A stretch of 64,000 nt of DNA from Flavobacterium aquaticum (GTDB taxonomy: Bacteria > Bacteroidota > Bacteroidia > Flavobacteriales > Flavobacteriaceae): NCBI RefSeq assembly GCF_003259835.1, contig NZ_QLMI01000001.1, positions 1 to 64,000 of the forward strand, written 5' to 3'. A model generated the notes under the pieces. That model saw nothing but the letters and a program-made list of their open reading frames with translations, did no database searches and had not been told where the DNA came from. The translations under genes were made by a program, and so were the position numbers. Below are positions 17,015 through 25,525 of this stretch, piece by piece; position 1 is the first letter of the stretch; every line of letters starts with the position of its first letter.

Positions 17015-18424
17015 TTATTGTAATTGAACTTGTCCCGAAGCTTCGGGATTGGTTTGCCCTTGAACTAGTTTTTTAGTCAAATAATTAAAGCGAATATACA
17101 AAAATATCGCGGCTGCTGTTAATCCAGCCAAAAGTCCAATCCAAACGCCAACGGCTTTTAATTCGGTTTCTAATCCTAAGTAAATCGATATTGGAAAACC
17201 AATTACCCAATACGCTACAAAAGTAATATACATTGGAATTTTTGCATCTTGTAAGCCACGAAGCGCTCCTAAAACCACCACTTGCAAACCATCTGAAATT
17301 TGAAAAACCGCAGCAACTAAAAGTAAGTTAGCTGAAATTGCGATTACTTCTAAGTTTTCGCTTAGATTTTTTACATCGTTTATATCCACGAAAATATATG
17401 GTAAGCTTGTGTGTAAAACCACAAACAATAAAGCAAAAACCACTTCGATAATTATCGTTAATAAGAAAATGGAAATTGCTACTTTTCGTAAGGTAACATA
17501 ATCATTCAACCCTTTTTGGTTTCCAATACGAATCATTGCCGTAACGCTCAATCCCATCGCAAACATAAAGGTTAACGAAGCTAAACTCAACGCAATTTGA
17601 TTCGCTGCTTGACTAGTTGTTCCAATCATTCCACATAACCAAATGGCTCCAGTAAATAAAGCGACTTCAAAGAACATTTGCATGGCAGAAGGCATTCCAA
17701 TTTTAATGATTTTTTGGTTGACTTCCTTCTTAATTTCTTTCAAACTAAATCCTTTAAAATAGGGATGGAATTTCGGTTTTAAATTCATCATGTAGTGCAT
17801 AAAACCTAACATCACAAAACGAGAAGCGATAGTTCCTACAGCTGCTCCAACGATGCCCCATTTTGGGAAAATCCAAATTCCGTAAATTAGAAAATAGTTG
17901 ATAACCACATTAGTAATATTTCCAATAATGGTTGCCCACATCGAATATTTCGTTTCGCTCAAACCGTCGGCAAACTGTTTGTACGCTTGGTACATAATTA
18001 AAGGAATCAACGAAAAACCTACGATATCTAAATAGGGTTTTGCCATTTCCACTACGGCTTCGGGTTGCCCCATGTAAGCAATTAATGGTTTCGAAAAGAA
18101 AATTAAAGTAAATAAAGCAACACCTAAAATCGTACATAAATACAATCCATGATGAAAAGCCGAACGACCTCCAGCCACATCATTTTTTCCATCTGATTCT
18201 GCTACTAAAGGCGTAATAGCTGTTGAAAATCCAATACCTAATGACATGGCAATGAAGACAAAACTGTTTCCTAATGAAACCGCCGCTAATTCAGTTGGAC
18301 CTAATTTTCCGACCATGATATTATCTACAATTCCCACAACAGTATGGCCTAACATTCCTAAAATAATAGGGTAGGCTAATTTTAAGTTATATGAAAATTC
18401 TTTAGAGTAGTCGGAAAAAGTCAT
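17015..18424 (-). CDS. MATE-family multidrug efflux transporter
   Basis: 469 residues with twelve hydrophobic segments in two similar halves, starting MTFSDYSKEFSYNLKLAYPI. The conserved stretch GHTVVGIVDNIMVGKLGPTE is the MATE signature. Family members export cationic drugs in exchange for Na+ or H+. A TTG 18 nt upstream could extend the frame; the ATG is preferred. The last residues, NPEASGQVQLQ, are encoded partly by a 16-bp palindrome (17033-17048) that appears to have been inserted into the dispensable tail. Confidence 0.9.
   Translation of the reverse strand: MTFSDYSKEFSYNLKLAYPIILGMLGHTVVGIVDNIMVGKLGPTELAAVSLGNSFVFIAMSLGIGFSTAITPLVAESDGKNDVAGGRSAFHHGLYLCTILGVALFTLIFFSKPLIAYMGQPEAVVEMAKPYLDIVGFSLIPLIMYQAYKQFADGLSETKYSMWATIIGNITNVVINYFLIYGIWIFPKWGIVGAAVGTIASRFVMLGFMHYMMNLKPKFHPYFKGFSLKEIKKEVNQKIIKIGMPSAMQMFFEVALFTGAIWLCGMIGTTSQAANQIALSLASLTFMFAMGLSVTAMIRIGNQKGLNDYVTLRKVAISIFLLTIIIEVVFALLFVVLHTSLPYIFVDINDVKNLSENLEVIAISANLLLVAAVFQISDGLQVVVLGALRGLQDAKIPMYITFVAYWVIGFPISIYLGLETELKAVGVWIGLLAGLTAAAIFLYIRFNYLTKKLVQGQTNPEASGQVQLQ
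17033..17048. repeat. In-frame palindrome TCCCGAAGCTTCGGGA (MATE tail)
   Basis: A perfect 16-bp palindrome inside coding sequence, translated as PEASG. The identical sequence is at 24403-24418, and related ones are at 24223-24238 and 41932-41947. Confidence 0.7.
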
Positions 18425-18472
18425 TTTGGCAATTTTGAGCAAAGGTAATAATTTGAAAAGGATTTCAAGAAA

Positions 18473-18505
18473 AAACCTGACAGGATTCAGAATCTTGTCA
18501 GGTTT
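18473..18505 (-). terminator. Terminator of the ABC ATPase gene
   Basis: AAACCTGACA and TGTCAGGTTT make a 10-bp stem, with further partial pairing (GGATTC/GAATCT) toward the loop. It stands 19 nt beyond the stop codon at 18524 and shares its arms with the palindrome at 6286. Confidence 0.75.
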
Positions 18506-18523
18506 AATTATTGTGAATTGAAT

Positions 18524-19225
18524 TTATTTTTTAATATTCGGATTTATGGTATCACTTTCGATAATTCCGTCACGTAAACGAATGATTCTGTGAGCGTAAG
18601 CTGCAATGTCTTCTTCGTGTGTTACTAAAATTACGGTATTTCCGTTGGCGTGAATTTCATTAAATAAATTCATAATTTCCACCGAAGTTTTACTATCTAA
18701 GTTTCCTGTTGGTTCATCGGCTAAAATGATAGAAGGTTTGTTAACCAAGGCTCTAGCAACCGCCACACGCTGACGTTGACCACCCGATAACTGATTTGGT
18801 TTGTGATCCATTCTGTCTTGAAGTCCTACTTGTGTCAATACTTCGGTAGCTCTTTCAACACGTTCCGATTTCGAATGACCGGCATAAACCATTGGTAAAG
18901 CCACATTATCCAAAGCCGTTGTTCGTGGCATTAAGTTGAACGTTTGAAAAACGAATCCAATTTCTTTATTACGAATTCCTGCCAATTCATCGTCTTGCAT
19001 TTCACTTACGTGTTTTCCGTTCAAAATGTAAGTTCCTGAAGTTGGTGTATCCAAACAACCTAAAATATTCATCAAAGTTGATTTTCCAGAACCAGAAGGT
19101 CCCATTAAAGCTACATATTCTCCTTTATTGATTTCTAAATCGATGCCTTTTAATACATATACGATTTCGTTTCCTAAAGGGAAATCTCTTTTGATATTGG
19201 TTATTTTAATTAACGGATTTGCCAT
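18524..19225 (-). CDS. ABC transporter ATP-binding protein, LolD/MacB type
   Basis: 233 residues. Walker A is GPSGSGKST (42-50), the signature [15 protein letters not shown], Walker [14 protein letters not shown], and the switch histidine is in VTHEEDIA. The sequence [20 protein letters not shown] is typical of the LolD/MacB/FtsE group that drives lipoprotein release or antibiotic/peptide export. No permease gene adjoins it, so its membrane partner must be elsewhere. Confidence 0.9.
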   Translation of the reverse strand: MANPLIKITNIKRDFPLGNEIVYVLKGIDLEINKGEYVALMGPSGSGKSTLMNILGCLDTPTSGTYILNGKHVSEMQDDELAGIRNKEIGFVFQTFNLMPRTTALDNVALPMVYAGHSKSERVERATEVLTQVGLQDRMDHKPNQLSGGQRQRVAVARALVNKPSIILADEPTGNLDSKTSVEIMNLFNEIHANGNTVILVTHEEDIAAYAHRIIRLRDGIIESDTINPNIKK

Positions 19226-19318
19226 TTTGAATGTCGAATGTTGATTAACGAATTATGATTTCAGAAGTTTTAAATTCCGATTCTATTATAAGTAGAAAAA
19301 GAAAGGAATTTGTTACAA

Positions 19319-20152
19319 CTAAAAACGAATTCTTTCAAACAAGTGTGAACTAATCGTTTTATTCGGATTGATGATGAAATGTTCTTTTTCTTGTTCGGCT
19401 CTATAAAACACAATTCCCCATTGAAAAGTATCAATCGTAACGGAAACTTTTGGATGATTTTTTATGATTTCCCAAGCTTCTTCCATATCAGTTGACCAAT
19501 GAATATCATCGAAAATCCAAACAGAATCATTTGAAATCGTAGGAAGTAAGGCTTCAAAATAATCTAAAGTCGCTTTTTTGGAATGATTGCCATCGAAATA
19601 GATTAGGTGATGGGTTATGGGTGAAAGGTCAAGGGTTTTAAAATAGCTTGAAAATTCGGTATTAACGAATTCAATATTTTGAAAATTTGAATTTTGTTCT
19701 TGACTTTGTAATTGAACTTGCGCTTGTTTCTGCGTATTTGGACAACCTTCTAAAGTGATAATGTCCGAATTTTTATTTCCCAATGAAAGTGCAGAAGTAG
19801 CCAATCCTAATGAAGTGCCAATTTCTAAAACGCTTTTTGGTTGAAAATAACGAACAATTCTAAAAAGTAGTTCTGCATTTTTTGGAGTAATTCCAGCGGT
19901 TTGTGCAATTTTAGAAATTTCTCTTGTATTCGATTTAAAAACTCGTGAACCTACACCAAAATCGGTAACTTCAATCGTGTTTTTATTTTCTAAAAGCGAT
20001 TTTCTATACGATTTTAAAGTTTCGTATTCAGGATATTTAGTTGCGTCATAAAAACACTTCGTAACCAAATCAAACACAAATGGCGAATGCACTCCATGTT
20101 CGTTTTTGGAATGGAAAAGGAATTTTATGTAAGATTTTATTAAATGATTCAT
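19319..20152 (-). CDS. Class I SAM-dependent methyltransferase (O-methyltransferase-like)
   Basis: 277 residues. The SAM-binding loop is VLEIGTSLGLATSALSLG, followed by IITLEGCPN for the acidic residue that holds the ribose, and HLIYFDGNHSKKATLDYFEA resembles the catechol-type O-methyltransferase core. The N-terminal 60 or so residues (KFLFHSKNEHGVHSPFVFDL) are family specific. The substrate is unknown. It lies between the ABC ATPase and the ABC-F gene on the same strand, with gaps of about 70-90 nt. Confidence 0.8.
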   Translation of the reverse strand: MNHLIKSYIKFLFHSKNEHGVHSPFVFDLVTKCFYDATKYPEYETLKSYRKSLLENKNTIEVTDFGVGSRVFKSNTREISKIAQTAGITPKNAELLFRIVRYFQPKSVLEIGTSLGLATSALSLGNKNSDIITLEGCPNTQKQAQVQLQSQEQNSNFQNIEFVNTEFSSYFKTLDLSPITHHLIYFDGNHSKKATLDYFEALLPTISNDSVWIFDDIHWSTDMEEAWEIIKNHPKVSVTIDTFQWGIVFYRAEQEKEHFIINPNKTISSHLFERIRF

Positions 20153-20168
20153 GAGTTAAATACAAATT

Positions 20169-20215
20169 TCACGAATTAGCACGAATTCAATTAGTGAAAA
20201 TTCGTGAAATTCGTG
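20169..20215. repeat. Imperfect inverted repeat built on CACGAATT
   Basis: Two CACGAATT units on the left face two AATTCGTG units on the right across about 10 nt. It lies immediately after the ABC-F stop codon and before the methyltransferase start, so it may end the ABC-F transcript. CACGAAtt-type repeats look like recurrent intergenic sequence in this kind of genome. Confidence 0.45.
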
Positions 20216-20221
20216 TAAAAT

Positions 20222-22084
20222 TTATTCCATTTTCGAACTTAATTCAAACCAACGTTCTTCTTTTTCTTCTAAAGTTTGAATGATTTTTTGTAATTCGTTG
20301 GCTTTTGCTTCAATTTTATCATCTGAAACTTTTCCGTCGGCGAATTCTTGTTCGATTTGTTTTTTGTTGTATTCTAAATCTTTGATTTCTTTTTCAATTT
20401 TATTGAATTCTTTCTGTTCATTGAAACTCAAACCAGTTGAAGCCGTTTGTTTTTCTTTCCAATTTGTTTTTTCAGTACTAACCGAATTCAAAACTTTTGG
20501 CTCAGCTGAATCTTCATACGCTCTAAAATCAGAATAATTTCCAGGAAAATCTTCGATTTCACCTTCGCCTCTAAAAACAAATAAGTGATCCACGATTTTA
20601 TCCATGAAATATCTATCGTGACTCACAACCAATAAACAGCCCGGATAATCTAAAAGGAAACTTTCTAATACATTTAACGTAACAATATCTAAGTCATTTG
20701 TAGGCTCATCCAAAATCAAGAAATTTGGATTTTGAATTAAAACGGTACATAAATACAAACGTTTCAATTCGCCACCGCTTAATTTTTCTACGAAATCGTA
20801 TTGTTTTTTGGCATCAAATAAAAAGCGTTCCAATAATTGCGAAGCTGAAATAATTTTTCCTTTCGTTAACGGAATATATTCGCCATATTCTTTGATGATA
20901 TCAATAACTTTTTGTCCCGGTTTTGGATTGATTCCGCTTTGCGTGTAATAGCCAATTTTAATCGTATCGCCAATAATTACTTTACCAGAATCCGGTTGGA
21001 TAGTTTGAGTTAAAATGTTCAAGAAAGTTGATTTTCCTGTTCCATTTTTACCAATAATACCAATACGTTCGCCACGTTGAAAGGAATAACTGAAATCTTT
21101 TAAAATGGTTCTATCAGGAAAGTTTTTGTTCAGTTTTACCATTTCGATAATCTTGCTTCCCATCCGTTCCATGTTGATTTCCAACTCAACTACATTTTCT
21201 TTTCTACGACTTTCTGCTTTTTCTTTAATTACGTAAAAATCATCTTGACGTGATTTTGATTTAGTCGTTCTAGCTTTTGGTTGACGACGCATCCAAGCTA
21301 ATTCTTTTACGAACAAGTTTTGTGCTTTGTCGATACTCGCATTTTCAGAAGCCAAACGTTCTTCTTTTTTTTCTAAATAATACGAATAATTGCCTTTGTA
21401 TTGGTATATTTTTCCGTTATCTAATTCTATGATTTCATTACAAACACGTTCCAAAAAGAAACGGTCGTGCGTTACCATAAACAACGTTATATTTTCTTTT
21501 GCAAAATAATCTTCTAACCATTCAATCATTTCTAAATCAAGGTGATTGGTTGGCTCGTCTAAAATTAATAAATCAGGTTTGCTAATTAAGATAATCGCTA
21601 ATGATAATCGCTTTTTTTGTCCACCTGACATGTTTTTGACTTTCATTTTCAAGTCTTCCAACTTCAGTTTGTACAAAATTTGCTTGAATTGCGTTTCAAA
21701 ATCCCAAGCATTGTGTCGGTCCATATCATCAAAAGCTCTTTGATACGCTTCTTCATCATTCGGATTTTCTAAGGCTTTTTCATAGCGTTCAATTACTTTC
21801 AAAATTTCATTATCCGAAGCAAAAATATTTTCCTCAATGGTTAATTCGTCTTGCAAATTATTGTTTTGCGACAAAAACGCCATGTTGATTTCTTTTCGAA
21901 TCACCACTTGACCTGTATCAGGCTCATCCAAACCATTAATCATGTTCATAATGGTGGTTTTTCCCGAACCGTTTTTAGCGATAAAAGCTATTTTTTGATC
22001 TTTGTTAATTCCAAATGAAACGTTGTCAAACAACACGCGTTCACCATAGGATTTTGATATATTTTCGACTGATAAGTAATTCAT
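20222..22084 (-). CDS. ABC-F family ATPase (Uup-like)
   Basis: 620 residues with two ABC domains and no membrane segment. The first Walker A is AKNGSGKTT (36-44), the second GKNGTGKST (about 345-353). Signatures are MSGGQKKRLSLA and LSGGELKRLYL, and Walker B motifs ILDEPTNHLD and ILDEPTNDLD. A linker rich in basic residues joins the halves, and a C-terminal coiled coil (EKEIKDLEYNKKQIEQEFA) marks the Uup branch. ABC-F proteins act on the ribosome or on DNA structures rather than in transport. It is divergent from the toxin-antitoxin pair. Confidence 0.92.
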   Translation of the reverse strand: MNYLSVENISKSYGERVLFDNVSFGINKDQKIAFIAKNGSGKTTIMNMINGLDEPDTGQVVIRKEINMAFLSQNNNLQDELTIEENIFASDNEILKVIERYEKALENPNDEEAYQRAFDDMDRHNAWDFETQFKQILYKLKLEDLKMKVKNMSGGQKKRLSLAIILISKPDLLILDEPTNHLDLEMIEWLEDYFAKENITLFMVTHDRFFLERVCNEIIELDNGKIYQYKGNYSYYLEKKEERLASENASIDKAQNLFVKELAWMRRQPKARTTKSKSRQDDFYVIKEKAESRRKENVVELEINMERMGSKIIEMVKLNKNFPDRTILKDFSYSFQRGERIGIIGKNGTGKSTFLNILTQTIQPDSGKVIIGDTIKIGYYTQSGINPKPGQKVIDIIKEYGEYIPLTKGKIISASQLLERFLFDAKKQYDFVEKLSGGELKRLYLCTVLIQNPNFLILDEPTNDLDIVTLNVLESFLLDYPGCLLVVSHDRYFMDKIVDHLFVFRGEGEIEDFPGNYSDFRAYEDSAEPKVLNSVSTEKTNWKEKQTASTGLSFNEQKEFNKIEKEIKDLEYNKKQIEQEFADGKVSDDKIEAKANELQKIIQTLEEKEERWFELSSKME

Positions 22085-22142
22085 AATACAATTTAGAAAT
22101 GCAAAAATAGTTTATTGTATCTAAAGATTATAGATTATTTCC

Positions 22143-22150
22143 TAACTTTG
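22143..22150 (+). promoter_or_regulatory. -7 promoter element TAACTTTG of the toxin-antitoxin pair
   Basis: Exact TAnnTTTG match. A GTG start inside it (22150) is ruled out, and the first ATG (22156) would sit at the transcription start. The ATG at 22165 is therefore the more likely antitoxin start. Confidence 0.5.
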
Positions 22151-22164
22151 TGAAAATGCATTTT

Positions 22165-22368
22165 ATGACTTCCAAAAAGAAAAATAAAATAGAAGAACCA
22201 ACTGAAGCTTACGAAGTAACTCCGAAAATGGGAGTAACTTCAGAAGAATTGCATCCTGTTTTGGTTCAATTATTGGAAAAATCCATCAAAGAAATTGAAG
22301 AAGGTAAGACATCTACGCACGAAGAAGTAATGAAACGATTTAGAGAAAAATTTCCATTGCAGAAATGA
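22165..22368 (+). CDS. Probable antitoxin of a RelE/ParE-type module
   Basis: 67 residues starting MTSKKKNKIEEPTEAYEVTP. The second half (VQLLEKSIKEIEEGKTSTHE and then EVMKRFREKFP) is helical and looks like the C-terminal toxin-binding part of small antitoxins. No clear DNA-binding domain is seen. Its stop overlaps the next start by 4 nt (ATGA), the usual coupling in toxin-antitoxin operons. The call rests mainly on size and on the neighbour. Confidence 0.7.
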   Translation: MTSKKKNKIEEPTEAYEVTPKMGVTSEELHPVLVQLLEKSIKEIEEGKTSTHEEVMKRFREKFPLQK

Positions 22369-22667
22369 TTTATAAAATTGAATGGACTTTTCGTGCTGAA
22401 ATTTCTTTTTTCGAGGAGGCTCAATTTATTTTACAAAAGTGGAATATTTATGAGGTAAACAAATTTGAAAGTTTGGTTGGAGATGAGTTAAAAAGACTGT
22501 CAATTAACCCAACAATAGGTAATTTTAAAGGTGATGATGTTTATTCTTTGTCATTATCCGAACAGACAACATTGTTTTATAAAATAAATAAAGATTTAAG
22601 TCTGATTGAGTTATTATTGTTTTGGAATAATTTAAGAAATCCAGATGATTTAATCAAACTATTATAA
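22365..22667 (+). CDS. RelE/ParE-family toxin
   Basis: 100 residues with the RelE/ParE fold pattern: an N-terminal strand (MIYKIEWTFRAEI), a helical hairpin, then LSINPTIGNFKGDDVYSLSL and a final strand IELLLFWNNLRNP. Toxins of this fold cleave mRNA on the ribosome (RelE) or poison gyrase (ParE); which applies cannot be told. It overlaps the antitoxin by 4 nt and the following glycosyltransferase by 1 nt. Confidence 0.8.
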   Translation: MIYKIEWTFRAEISFFEEAQFILQKWNIYEVNKFESLVGDELKRLSINPTIGNFKGDDVYSLSLSEQTTLFYKINKDLSLIELLLFWNNLRNPDDLIKLL

Positions 22668-23785
22668 TGCATCTATCAGTAATCATCCTTAATTATAATG
22701 TCTGCTTTTTTTTAGAGCAATGTTTGCTCAGTGTTCAAAAAGCATTGAAAGATATTGATGGCGAAATTATTGTCATTGATAACGCTTCGTCTGATGATAG
22801 TTGCGAGATGATGAAAATCAAATTTCCGCAAATTAAACTCATTCAAAATAAAGATAACTTAGGTTTCCCAAAAGGAAATAACATCGGAGTTGCTCAAGCC
22901 AAAGGCGAATACATTTGCATCTTAAATCCTGATACTGTTGTTGCAGAAGATACTTTTTCAAAAATACTGAACACTAAAAACTGGCAACTAAACACTGGAA
23001 TTATCGGTTGTAAATTAATTGATGGTGCAGGAAATTTCCTTCCCGAAAGCAAACGTGGTGTTCCAACGCCTTGGGTGGCTTTTACGAAGATTTTCGGATT
23101 GTATAAAATCTCAAATTATTTCGGGAAATATTATGCGCAACATTTATCGGAAAACGAATCTGGGAAAGTGGATATTTTGGTTGGAGCTTTTATGGTGATG
23201 AAGCGCGAATTGTATCTCGAAGTCGGTGGTTTTGATGAAGATTGTTTTATGTATTCGGATGATATCGATTTGAGTTATTTGGTTTTGAAAACAGGAAAAT
23301 CGAATTATTACTTTCACGAAACTTCGGTGATTCATTATAAAGGAGAAAGTACCGTACGAGATGGAACGTATATGAAACGTTTTCGCGAGGCGATGCAATT
23401 TTTTTACAAAAAACACTTTAAAAAATCATGGTTTTTTGATGTGATGATGCAAGTAGGAAGTTTTGTTTTTAGTCTTTTGAAGAAGAATCAACAAAAAAAT
23501 GAAGTTAGAACTATTGATGAATATGTAGTTTTTTCAAAAGGAAATTTAGAATTGAATCTATCAAAAAAAGCAACTTATTTAGTTGATTTTAATCAATTTG
23601 TGAATCAACCTAAAAAAAACATTGAAATAATATTTGATACGACTACTTTTAGTTTTGCCGAAATTATTACTTTTATGCAGTTAAATAAGAGTAAAAATCT
23701 AAGTTTTAAGAATTATATTTCGAGTTCTAATTACCTAATTGGAAGTAATAATTCGAATGATAGAGGACAAATAATTTTGTTGTAA
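22667..23785 (+). CDS. Glycosyltransferase family 2
   Basis: 372 residues. The GT-A fold begins with HLSVIILNYNVCFFLEQCL. The nucleotide-binding aspartates are in IIVIDNASSDDS and the DXD-like motif is LNPDTVV. GGFDEDCFMYSDDIDLSY is typical of rhamnosyl- and related transferases. It probably adds a sugar to a cell-surface glycan. The start codon shares one base with the toxin stop, so translation is likely coupled to the toxin-antitoxin mRNA, an unusual arrangement. Confidence 0.88.
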   Translation: MHLSVIILNYNVCFFLEQCLLSVQKALKDIDGEIIVIDNASSDDSCEMMKIKFPQIKLIQNKDNLGFPKGNNIGVAQAKGEYICILNPDTVVAEDTFSKILNTKNWQLNTGIIGCKLIDGAGNFLPESKRGVPTPWVAFTKIFGLYKISNYFGKYYAQHLSENESGKVDILVGAFMVMKRELYLEVGGFDEDCFMYSDDIDLSYLVLKTGKSNYYFHETSVIHYKGESTVRDGTYMKRFREAMQFFYKKHFKKSWFFDVMMQVGSFVFSLLKKNQQKNEVRTIDEYVVFSKGNLELNLSKKATYLVDFNQFVNQPKKNIEIIFDTTTFSFAEIITFMQLNKSKNLSFKNYISSSNYLIGSNNSNDRGQIILL

Positions 23786-23824
23786 AAAATTATTGAATTG
23801 TTTAAAAAACGAACGAAAAATTAG

Positions 23825-23832
23825 TATTTTTG
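23825..23832 (+). promoter_or_regulatory. -7 promoter element TATTTTTG of the E2 gene
   Basis: Exact TAnnTTTG match 37 nt before the ATG. A TTG at 23798-23800 could serve as -33, though the 24-nt spacing is long. Confidence 0.55.
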
Positions 23833-23869
23833 CAAACCAAATACAAAAACACAACTTTAGTTTAAAGAT

Positions 23870-25189
23870 ATGGCAAAGTTTGAATTGAAATTACCTAAAA
23901 TGGGTGAAAGTGTTGCAGAAGCAACAGTTACTAACTGGTTAAAAAAAGTTGGTGATAAAATTGAAATGGACGAAGCAGTACTTGAAATTGCTACTGATAA
24001 AGTAGACAGCGAAGTGCCTTCAGAAGTTGCAGGAACACTTGTTGAAATTTTATTTAATACCGATGATGTAGTTCAAGTGGGACAAACAATCGCTATTATC
24101 GAAACGGAAGGTGGTGCCGTTGCAGCAACTCCACAAGTTAAAGCAGACGCTCCAGTTGCAGTTGCGGAAGTAGCAAAAGCAGTGGAAGTAGCAAAAGAAA
24201 CTGTAGCTCCAGCTGATTTTTCTCCCGACTATTCGGGATCGGAAAAATTCTTTTCACCTTTAGTTAAAAACATTGCTAAAGAAGAAGGAATTTCATTAGC
24301 AGAATTAGAATCTATTGCTGGTTCTGGTAAAGATGGTCGTGTAAACAAAGAAGATTTATTAAATTATATCAAAAATAGAGGAAGTCAGCCTGCAGTTGTT
24401 GCTCCCGAAGCTTCGGGATCCGCAGTGGCTCCAAAAGCAACTCCATCTCCAGTTCAAGCTGTTCCAGTTTCTGTAAATGGTGGTGACGAGATTGTGGAAA
24501 TGGACAGAATGCGTAAGTTGATTTCGGGTTACATGGTAGCTTCGGTACAAACTTCGGCTCACGTTCAGTCGTTCATTGAAGTTGATGTTACCAATATTGT
24601 AAAATGGAGAGATAAAGTTAAAAATGCTTTCGAGAAGAGAGAAGGTGAGAAGTTAACTTTTACACCAATTTTCATGGAAGCGGTAGCAAAAGCATTGAAA
24701 GATTTCCCAGGAATGAATATTTCAGTTGATGGTGAATTTATCATCAAACGTAAAAATATCAACTTAGGAATGGCGGCAGCGTTACCAAATGGAAACTTAA
24801 TCGTTCCTGTAATTAAGAATGCAGACCAATTAAACTTAGTTGGAATGGCTAAAGCGGTTAACGATTTAGGGAACCGTGCAAAAGCTGGAAAATTAAAACC
24901 AGACGACACACAAGGAGGAACTTACACGGTTACGAATGTAGGAACTTTTGGTTCTGTTTTCGGAACTCCAATTATCAATCAACCACAAGTAGGTATTTTA
25001 GCTTTAGGTGCTATCAGAAAAGTGCCAGCAGTTATTGAAACTCCAGAAGGTGATTTTATTGGAATCCGTCAAAAAATGTTCTTATCGCACTCATATGACC
25101 ACAGAGTTGTTGATGGAGCGTTAGGAGGAAGTTTTGTAAAACGTGTTGCGGATTATTTAGAAGCTTTTGATGTGAATAGAGATTTCTAA
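23870..25189 (+). CDS. Dihydrolipoamide acyltransferase (E2) of a 2-oxoacid dehydrogenase complex
   Basis: 439 residues. Domains in order: lipoyl domain (about 1-80) with the lipoylated lysine in EIATDKVDSEV (K44); a flexible linker; the peripheral subunit-binding domain (FFSPLVKNIAKEEGISLAEL to GRVNKEDLLNYI); a second linker; and the catalytic domain with the active-site HRVVDG (H411, D415). Sequence resembles the branched-chain or pyruvate E2 group, but the exact complex is not decided. E1 and E3 genes are not adjacent. Both linkers carry an in-frame palindrome (24223-24238 and 24403-24418). Confidence 0.93.
   Translation: MAKFELKLPKMGESVAEATVTNWLKKVGDKIEMDEAVLEIATDKVDSEVPSEVAGTLVEILFNTDDVVQVGQTIAIIETEGGAVAATPQVKADAPVAVAEVAKAVEVAKETVAPADFSPDYSGSEKFFSPLVKNIAKEEGISLAELESIAGSGKDGRVNKEDLLNYIKNRGSQPAVVAPEASGSAVAPKATPSPVQAVPVSVNGGDEIVEMDRMRKLISGYMVASVQTSAHVQSFIEVDVTNIVKWRDKVKNAFEKREGEKLTFTPIFMEAVAKALKDFPGMNISVDGEFIIKRKNINLGMAAALPNGNLIVPVIKNADQLNLVGMAKAVNDLGNRAKAGKLKPDDTQGGTYTVTNVGTFGSVFGTPIINQPQVGILALGAIRKVPAVIETPEGDFIGIRQKMFLSHSYDHRVVDGALGGSFVKRVADYLEAFDVNRDF
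24223..24238. repeat. In-frame palindrome TCCCGACTATTCGGGA (E2 linker 1)
   Basis: Arms TCCCGA/TCGGGA with a 4-nt loop, translated within FSPDYSGSEK between the lipoyl and subunit-binding domains. Same arms as the palindromes at 17033 and 24403. Confidence 0.6.
24403..24418. repeat. In-frame palindrome TCCCGAAGCTTCGGGA (E2 linker 2)
   Basis: Identical to the palindrome in the MATE gene, translated as PEASGS in the linker before the catalytic domain. Confidence 0.7.
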
Positions 25190-25209
25190 TTTGAAATAAA
25201 TTATAAATT

Positions 25210-25239
25210 AACCCGATACTGAAAAGTGTCGGGTTTTTT
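25210..25239 (+). terminator. Terminator of the E2 gene
   Basis: AACCCGATACT and AGTGTCGGGTT pair over 11 bp with one G-T wobble and a GAAA loop, followed by a T run. Confidence 0.85.
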
Positions 25240-25240
25240 G

Positions 25241-25498
25241 TTTTGGAATGAATTGCTTGGTTGTCCTAGGTTTCCATATTTCTGCTCTCCGTTTCAAACG
25301 AAATTCACGAAACTCCGTTCAAAATATAAAATATTGTGAAGTAGTCTTTTTTAAATTTCAAAAAGTTTAAAAAGGATTTTTATCTACCATAATGTAATTA
25401 GGTTTATTAGTATTGAAAAACTAATCAATTAAAAAGTAAATTGACTAATTTTATTACAAAATATTTTTCATATATAGATAATTATTTAAATAATTTAA
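25241..25498. other. Intergenic stretch with no recognised gene
   Basis: The gap between the E2 gene and the lipoprotein gene is about 336 nt. Beyond the terminator and the promoter at 25499 I see no reading frame of note, RNA gene or strong hairpin on either strand. The right half is very AT-rich. Confidence 0.5.
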
Positions 25499-25506
25499 TA
25501 CATTTG
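25499..25506 (+). promoter_or_regulatory. -7 promoter element TACATTTG
   Basis: Exact TAnnTTTG match 20 nt before the ATG of the lipoprotein gene at 25526; a short leader would result. Confidence 0.55.
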
Positions 25507-25525
25507 AAAAATTTTAAACAAAACT

